Below the pieces are notes generated by a model, which did no database searches, was not told where the DNA came from, and saw only the letters and a program-made list of their open reading frames with translations. 10,373 nt of DNA from assembly GCA_001839685.1 (NCBI GenBank), contig MLAK01001221.1:1-10373 (forward strand), written 5' to 3'. Made by a program: the position numbers and the translations under genes. Shown here piece by piece: positions 1 through 7,700 of this stretch. This DNA is from Tritrichomonas foetus (taxonomy: Eukaryota > Parabasalia > Tritrichomonadida > Tritrichomonadidae). Position 1 is the stretch's first letter. Every line of letters begins with the position of its first letter.

Positions 1-5
1 AGGAC

Positions 6-60
6 AAAGGTTTATGGGATGGTCCCACAAAATCTTTGGGGGACCATTTTGTAAACCTTT
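6..60. repeat. Imperfect inverted repeat / hairpin
   Basis: Two stacked stems are visible. The outer stem AAAGGTTTA (6-14) pairs with TAAACCTTT (52-60). The inner stem ATGGTCCC (19-26) pairs with GGGACCAT (40-47). They are separated by a 4+4 internal loop, with a 13-base apical loop. A competing pairing exists: ACAAAAT (27-33) with ATTTTGT (46-52). It is the most GC-rich patch of the left flank. It could be the end of a small inverted-repeat element or a transcript-end hairpin of a gene beyond the left edge. No transposase or target-site duplication is visible. Confidence 0.6.
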
Positions 61-647
61 CATATAGGAGGGCATCTTTTCAAAATTCCATATTTTGACA
101 TGATTCTTTTTAATTAACGTAATAGCAAAATTTCAAAAGTGCTATTTATGGTAATATTGAATTTAATTCAACTATAATGATGAATTTTTCTGCATATTCA
201 CATCAATGTTAAATGTGAAATATATCTTTTTTCTGGCTTTGGTGCTACAATTGTTTTAATGTTTTAATTAACAGAATCGTTTTCTTGCAAAGAAGTCACT
301 TTCCTTTATATATTATCCAACATTTACTTTATAATGCACATTATCTTTTATTCTATTATTGGGATACACCTAATAAAATAATTCACCAACTCATTTGAAT
401 CATATTTTTTATCGACTAAATCACTTCTAGATTTAGAATTAATGTAAGTAATAGAGATATCGCTTTTACGACAAGGATTAAAGATAAACTGGCTTTAACT
501 ATCCATTTTCATCATGATGCGAAAAATAATAATTTTTTTACAACACAAAAGATCTATGATTTTATAGATATTTCAAAATATTTTTAGATAATATATAGAA
601 AAAATAAATAATGTATATTATTAAAAAATCCGGGAAAATAACATTTT
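61..647. other. Non-coding flank downstream of the ligase
   Basis: This AT-rich stretch shows no convincing ORF, tRNA or other RNA gene on either strand. Only small hairpins stand out: TTCACAT/ATGTGAA (197-203 and 213-219, 9-base loop) and TTAAAG/CTTTAA (478-483 and 493-498, 9-base loop). These are of a size expected by chance in such DNA. It probably holds the downstream flank of the ligase gene and an intergenic spacer. Confidence 0.6.
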
Positions 648-653
648 TTTATT
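648..653 (-). terminator. Polyadenylation signal AATAAA
   Basis: On the minus strand AATAAA begins 11 bases after the last base of the TAA stop (664-666), with TTTGCTCATG between. It is followed by an A-run and later a T-rich stretch. In trichomonads a UAAA-type signal lies very close to the stop codon, so the spacing fits. The motif is short and the DNA is AT-rich, so a chance match is possible. Confidence 0.5.
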
Positions 654-663
654 CATGAGCAAA

Positions 664-1764
664 TTAAGAATTTTCAAATGTACCTGTATATTCAGATGCT
701 ATCTTTAAAAGTTTATAAGCTTTCTCAAATGATGTATAATAAGGAAAATGAAGTTTATGGAAACATGTTGAAGCCGTTGGCAAAATATCAGTTCCATTTA
801 ATGAATCCAAGATCAAAAATTTATTTTCGCCTTCAATACGAGGAGGAAGTCTCACTCGACCAGTGGCAAATTTAAGAAGATTGCTTCTTTCTTCAGGCGT
901 GAATGCTTCAATTACATCCCAAAAGAGTTTTATCCGATTGTCACTCATTTCAATGAAAGAAGTAACTTCTTTCAAAGCTTCAACTGTGATGATTTTCTTT
1001 CCACATGCAGAAAATTCCAAAGTATTCCAATCAAGTGCTTCCATTGGCTGGAAACCTAAGTTTTCCCATAATCCTTGTCGCATTGGTTCTAAGTTTTGTT
1101 TTAGTTCATTAAGTCGATATTGATTCGCAAGTGAAATATATTCGCCACAATTAGTTTTATCAACAATATCTGTTTTTCCACGTTGTGTGAGAGGACATTC
1201 TTTTCCGGTAGAATCAAAAACTACAAACTTTAAGTTAAACTTCCGAATAAATTCTTCATTACTGATATCACTTTGAGAAGCTTCTGTTAAAGAAGTGATT
1301 AAAATTTCATAATTTTTGTCAATTTGGAAAATATGATTAATAGTTAAAACACCAGTAATTAAATATTCCCATACAAATGGAGGAAACATAAATTGTTGAA
1401 CTATTTTCGTTCTAATACAAATTCCAATTAAAACACCAGCAAATTTGTAAATACATTCAGAATTTGTAAGCTTTGGTGAAGCAATAGGAATGAAATAATC
1501 CCTCATATCACCAACATCATTTCTTGCATTTGGTGTTGGAACAACAAGCCCACATAGTGGACAAGATAATTCATTTGCACATTCTGCTACAAGTTCACGA
1601 CCTGGCCCACCAACGTCAATTCCTTTTTCCCCATGAAAATCAACTTTCCAAGGAACTATTGAATTTCTGAAGCAAAATGGTGTACATAACTTAAAATAAA
1701 TTTCTGTCATTTGATTTATTACAGTATTTTCAAGGCAAGTAGAAAGTCCAGCTCTTACTAAACC
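664..1764 (-). other. HECT catalytic domain of the giant ligase (residues ~2690-3055)
   Basis: Both lobes are present and look functional. The N-lobe starts around WKVDFHGEKGIDVGGPGRE and includes the E2-binding region (FAGVLIGICI, then FPPFVWEYL). The later part has CGKKIITVEALKEV (~2942) and FW-VIEAFTPEERSNLLKFATGR, ending in RLPP at the lobe hinge region. The C-lobe carries LPTASTCF, with the thioester Cys (C3023) encoded by TGT at 763-765, followed by FPYYTSFEKAYKLLKIA. The protein ends FENS, which puts Phe at -4; that position is known in other HECT ligases to matter for chain formation. A CPLC motif (C2757, C2760) with C2751 just before it sits after GGPGRE. The PTPN-x(4)-DVGDMRDYF stretch resembles, from memory, the HECT domains of large HERC/HECTD-type ligases rather than the NEDD4 type. 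Confidence 0.95.
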
Positions 1765-4700
1765 TGCTTCTTTCCTATTAATTTTCAAAATAGGAAATTC
1801 ATCTTTTGAAAACTGTTGAACACGTTTTTGGAAAATGTCCATTTTCAAATTTACAGATAGTGAAAGGGTTAACTTTTTCAGTTCATCATCTGTATCAAAT
1901 AAAGAAGGCTCAACAAACATAAGCCAATTTAATAATAATATCAATTTCGATCTTAATAAAATTACATTCATAGGATATTTCAAATCTTTAGAATAAATTA
2001 ATTCTGGTGAGTTTAAAATAGTATAATTTAATTTTGGGTTCATATAATATTTTGCAGGAATATTTTCTAAAATTTGTTGATCATCATGAAAGTTCATTAT
2101 TGTTGATAGTATCTTGAGATCAGTTGTAACACGATCAGCATTATCAATAATGAATTTTTCAGGTTTATTTGAAGTTTGGGAAATAGGTGAAGTGATAACA
2201 AAGTCAACATTTGTAGTATAGCAACTTTTGAATCCGGAGACATGATTATCAATAATTTTAATATAAATTGTATCATTTGGAACATTGAATGGAGTATTAG
2301 CTTGAGTGTGAATTGGATCATCCATTGTACTTTTTGTTGATATAATTAATTCATAATCATCATTGTTTTTGGTATTGATTGAAATAATTGCAATTTTAGG
2401 TGTAAATAAAGTGAATTTGACTTCAATTACCAGTGAACTTTTCAGTGACTTATCTATTGGGGGACAAAGTAAAGTAAAATAAGTCCAATCATTAACTAAT
2501 AAATAAAATGGATAGCCAACAGGTGTGTCTCGTTTTTGTAAAAGTCTTTTCAATGAATATAAAACATGGGACTTTTTTAATATCTCAGAATTGAGTTCTT
2601 GTGGAAAAGGACTTGCAGGAAAAGAGATATCTGTTCGATCCTTTTCTTTTTGTGAAATTTCAATTTCTTCAGGTGTCAAAAATTCAGGGAAAAATTTCAA
2701 TAATGGTCTTACAATCTTTTCATTCCATAAAGCTTGTTGCTCAAATAAATATGTAGAGATAAATGGAACTTGATAACAAAATTGGCCTAATGTATTAATA
2801 CATTTTACAAGGTCGCTATTTAAATAGAATGATGTAGTTGGTAGTGTATGTATTAAAAAATTAAAACAATCAGGTAAGAATTTAATGAAAAACGGAGAAA
2901 GTCCAATTATGCAATGAAAGAACAATTTATATATTTTTGCTAGCAATTGTGTGAAATTTTGTAGTTTGTCTTTTCGTTGGCTGATATAAAGTACGAAATA
3001 TTTCATGGATATAACCAAATCAAAAAATGTATCAATTAATGTATCATTAGAATTTTCAATAAATGGTATGAACACAACAGAATTTCTTTGATTTGAAGAT
3101 AAAGTGACTTGAATTCTTTGGGAATTAGCTTTATGCAAATAAGTGGATATCTGAACATCGTTTACCCGTAAATTATCCTTCGTGTTACATAGTCCACTAC
3201 TATCATAGCAAATAATCCATCCTGATATGTCAGGTCTTTCAAACGTATAAGAGTGTACAATATCGTCAGAATTTACTCGAACTGCAAAAGCATTTGTTGG
3301 AAGACAAGAATGATAATATCCATTATTAACCCGCTTTTCTAGTAAATTTAACCATTCATGTACAAATTCTGCTTGAAAATCAGACTGATCATAATGTTTC
3401 ATAATGATTTGTAATGCTTTTGAAAAATTAATAAAATTTGGGAGCCGAATTGGAGTTGTTCGGTCTAATGAATTATGATTAAAGTTAATATAAGAGCTTT
3501 CATTATTTCCATCTTTGTCAATTCCTAAATTAATTGGCTCTAATGTATGCAAAATATTCAATATATGATGAACAATGTCATTTGTGTTCAATTGGAAAAG
3601 CTTGATGATATTCTCGAATTGAATGGAGCAAGAACTTAGAAAATGAATAAATAACCAATTAACTGTTTCATTTTTGCATAAATTGGAAAGTTCAGGAAGA
3701 TAATAATTAATTAGATTAGTATGAAGGGGTTGATAATTGAATGGGTTAACTAATGGGAGAGTATCCATATTATCAATTAAATTTTGTAAGAGTAAATAAG
3801 ATTTACCTGTAAAGCGATTAATATGTTTAAAAGATTTAGTAGACGACAAATAAATCGATTTATCACCTTTTGAAATAAATTTAAACATAATATTATTGGG
3901 AATTTTCGGAGCAGTACATAGTTCTTTAACAAGTGAATAAAAAATTGGGCTGTATCCTTTAATAGATCGTACAGGTTCAACACAAATGTAGTTGGGAAGA
4001 TTATTCATTACAATAAATGGAATTTCCATAAATGTATTTTTTTTATTTGACGAAAATTTCTTTTCCTGATTCATAATGTTGTCTAATCTACCAATTTTGT
4101 TAGATTTAATATGGTTTGATGATTTTATGCTGATGTTATTTAAACATGTGTTTACTGATAAAAGGGATATTGAATGATTTTCCCTGTTTGTTACCTTTCT
4201 TCGCTTTAAAACCATTTTTCCTGAAAGCTCATAATTTTGACTTTGTTTCCCAAAAGTATAGGAAACAGATCCATTTGTACATAAAAAGATAACAATACAG
4301 AATGGATATGTAATTAATTTAGTGCGTTTTTCTTTTTCTTCAATAATAGAAATACCATATGCTTTATTATAGATAATTTGTATTTTTCCATAAAATTCAG
4401 TAGATCGATGTGAAAAAAATAGTGAATCAGCATTTTCTAATAAAGAAGGGCAAAAAATGCCAATATCAAAATCTGTACAATTAATGTCAGCTTCAAATTT
4501 ACAATTCGATTCTAAAGTGATCATTGTTGAAAAATACAAACATGCATTATTCGATGTATTGATAATAGGATTGTTAATTTTATTATTTGGGGTAAGAACA
4601 TCATAAAACTCAAAGAAATTTGGAGTTTTTTCTAAGAATCCATCAGAATCCTGAGCTAGATGACTACGAAGCAACATATTAAATACTGATGTTGAATTGC

Positions 4701-7700
4701 AATAATTAATATCATTAATTGATAATAATTTTGAGTTTAGTTTCTGAAAAAAGTCTTTCATAAATTCTGGGTTTGTGGAATATTCACGTAAAGACGAAAG
4801 TACTAAAAGATTCAAAGATGGTAAAAGGTTTCCTTTAAGTGCATCAATGAATTTTGGAATAAGAAGTGAATATGAAGAAAACATTTTATTGTTAAATGGC
4901 ATTATTTGAACAGGAACAATATCATTTGATATTGGCAATTGTTGAATTGATGAATCTTGGTGAACTGGAAGTTGCCAGACTTCATAAAAAGATTGTGAAA
5001 TAGAATCGACATAATAAATTGTATTAGTTTTGATGTTTTTGATAAGAGAATTTGGGTAAATCTCTTCAATTGAATTTGATAGAATAGCAAAAGTACCAAA
5101 CAATAAAATATCATTAATGAATTTAGAATATTCAGGATCAGTAACTCCGCCTAAAATTGCACATAAAACTCTATTCATATCTGCATCATTTTTATTTAAT
5201 AAGGCACGACAAAGTAAAATTAATTCTAAACATCCACCTATAATCGATGTTGGGGATTTATAACATTTGTTTAGAATGGATTTCTGATTAAAAAATTTAT
5301 AATCTTTCATTATGAATGAGTTACGTCCCGCTGTGGTATTTGATATAATAGTAATTATTTCAAATAATAAATCAATTTTCTGACTAGAATTCTCTAATAT
5401 TTCAAGAATAAAAGAAACAATTAAATGATAATTGAATGGTGAGCAATTTGTCATCATGAGTAATAAATCTTTTGCTGTATATGAAACTTTCATAAATACT
5501 TTGTAGCAGATTTTTGCCAAAGGTAAGCTTTCTTCATTAATTTTGGTCGGATCAAAGAATTTTAAAAGCAATTCATAGGTGCTTTTATCATTTTTTAATT
5601 CTGGATTTTCATCGATTAACATAATCACAGCTGAAACAATAAATACCAAAAATGATTTAACATCTTGGCTACTCATTATAGTCTTAGTTGATTGAAGTTG
5701 ATCAACTAATTTGCCAATTTTTTTGAAAACAATTGAATGTGATAATTTTGCAATTGAAATTGATAAGTTCATGAAAAATACAATTAGTGAATATAATGGA
5801 ACATCATTTGAAGAATCAACAATCATTTTTTCAAGTAAAGGAAGAATATTTATTACAATTGAAGCACCTTTATTTGAAGTTGATCGATCCATTGAAGATA
5901 AATAATGACTAATTGAACAACTTGATGCAAATTGTTCAATTAGATATGATGAACAATCAATATTCATGTTTTCTAATAATATGTTATGAATTAAAGCAAT
6001 TCCTGTTGAAATATGTTTTGAAGCAATATTTGCTGATTCAACAATCTTAAAATAATTTACTACAGTTATACCTGCAGTTAAAAACGCTTGTAAATGTTTC
6101 AGCATATCTGGGAAATCTTGTTCAAACTGATTTGAATTAAATCTTAAGCAAGGTTGAATATGTAAAAGAAATGCAACTTTTTTTATAATTTCGCTTATAT
6201 ACAAATCATAGTTTTCTTCTATTTTTTGGAGAAAATTTTCGTCATTTTTTCTTGCATTACCTACTTCACTTTTTCCTTTATCTTTTTCTTTAATTTGAGC
6301 TGTCAATTGTTTTGAAAGCTTTACTGCACGACGAATTCGATATAGTGATTCCATTATTTGTTTCACAAAATGAGAAAGAATTGGTGATTTATTAGAACTA
6401 ATTTGAATTGATAAATCTAAAACATTTGATGTCATTCCAAGCTGTTTAATAAAAGACGCAAAAATTAGTCGCTCAAATCTCTTTTCTTCTTCAGTTAGTT
6501 TTTTATTGAATGGGTTTTTAACTTTATTATATAAATAGTCCATAAGACTATGAATAGGAGCATTACAATTATATGATGTCAGTGCGTTCATAAAAGATTC
6601 AAGATGTGAATGTTCAACCCTTTGTGATTTGAGGTTTTGATTAGCAATATTAAATGATAATCCTCTACTTAAACTTTTATGCGCTTTTTTTTTGTCAGAT
6701 GGATTATTTAATATTTTTACCCACTTTTCGATTTTCTTTGGAGTTGCACCAACTTCGTTAGTTGCTTCAACTAGCCATTTATATTGAATAATATCTCTAA
6801 TTTCAGATCCACCATCTAAAAGAGTGGTAATGGAATTCACGAAAAGGGAAAAAATCTCAAAAAATATTAAGTAAATCTTATAAAATCCAGTTTTATCTTC
6901 TGTTAATTTCCCTTTAACTTTAATTTGGGTAATTTTTTTTGATATGATTGAATAAATAGGAAGAATTATGGATGTAATTTCGATTGATGCGCGATTAAAT
7001 TGTGGAAATGGTTCAAGTAACGCCATCCATTTGGAAAAGAAGTACACAAATGGATGAGCACAAAAGCTTTCTTCGTTATATTCATCAGGTAATGATTTAA
7101 AGAATGGTGTTGCTTCTTCAACAACAACATTTGAAAATGCATGAAATGAATCGCTGAGAATTTGTTCTTTAGGAGGAAGAAAGCCTTGAAGACTTGAATA
7201 AACTTTATTCATTTCAAGCATAATTGATCTCATATAAGATGATAAAAATTCATATTCATTAGGTCGAATATTATTTTGTTTAAGTTTTTTGAGAATTGGT
7301 GGGAAAACGTGTCGAATATTTTTCTTTGAAATAATATAAGGAAAGTCTTGTTTATGTGAAATTTGTTTAATCATATAAAAAACGAAATCCTCAGATAAAT
7401 TTTCGAAAAAGAATACAAATAAATCTGATGATTTTTCTGTTGTATTGTTCATAAATCGAGAAAATGAATTAGTGAAAACAAAACCAACCATTTTATGTAA
7501 AAAATTGAGTTTTTGATTACTTATTATAATCGCGAATAAATCGATAATAACATTCATATTACAATCTAACGAAATAAATTCATCAGTATTATATCGATCC
7601 TTAAAATTAGATAAATTAAAATCAAGATATCGAAATAACATTAAAAGTGTTGATCGAATCAAGTCATTTGGTAGTAATTCAACTTTTTGTTCAGTCAGAT

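Noticed and set aside
61..647. tRNA or small structured RNA gene in the left flank
   Set aside because: No T-arm GTTCRA motif with matching acceptor and anticodon stems was found; the small hairpins are of chance size.
678..1123. Plus-strand open frames of 65 and 86 codons opposite the HECT domain
   Set aside because: They lie antisense to strongly conserved catalytic sequence and have no recognisable features, so they are shadows.
5590..5670. Hydrophobic stretch SFLVFIVSAVIML as a membrane span
   Set aside because: It is only about 13 residues, flanked by charged sequence, and sits among similar amphipathic helices typical of an armadillo/HEAT-like scaffold.
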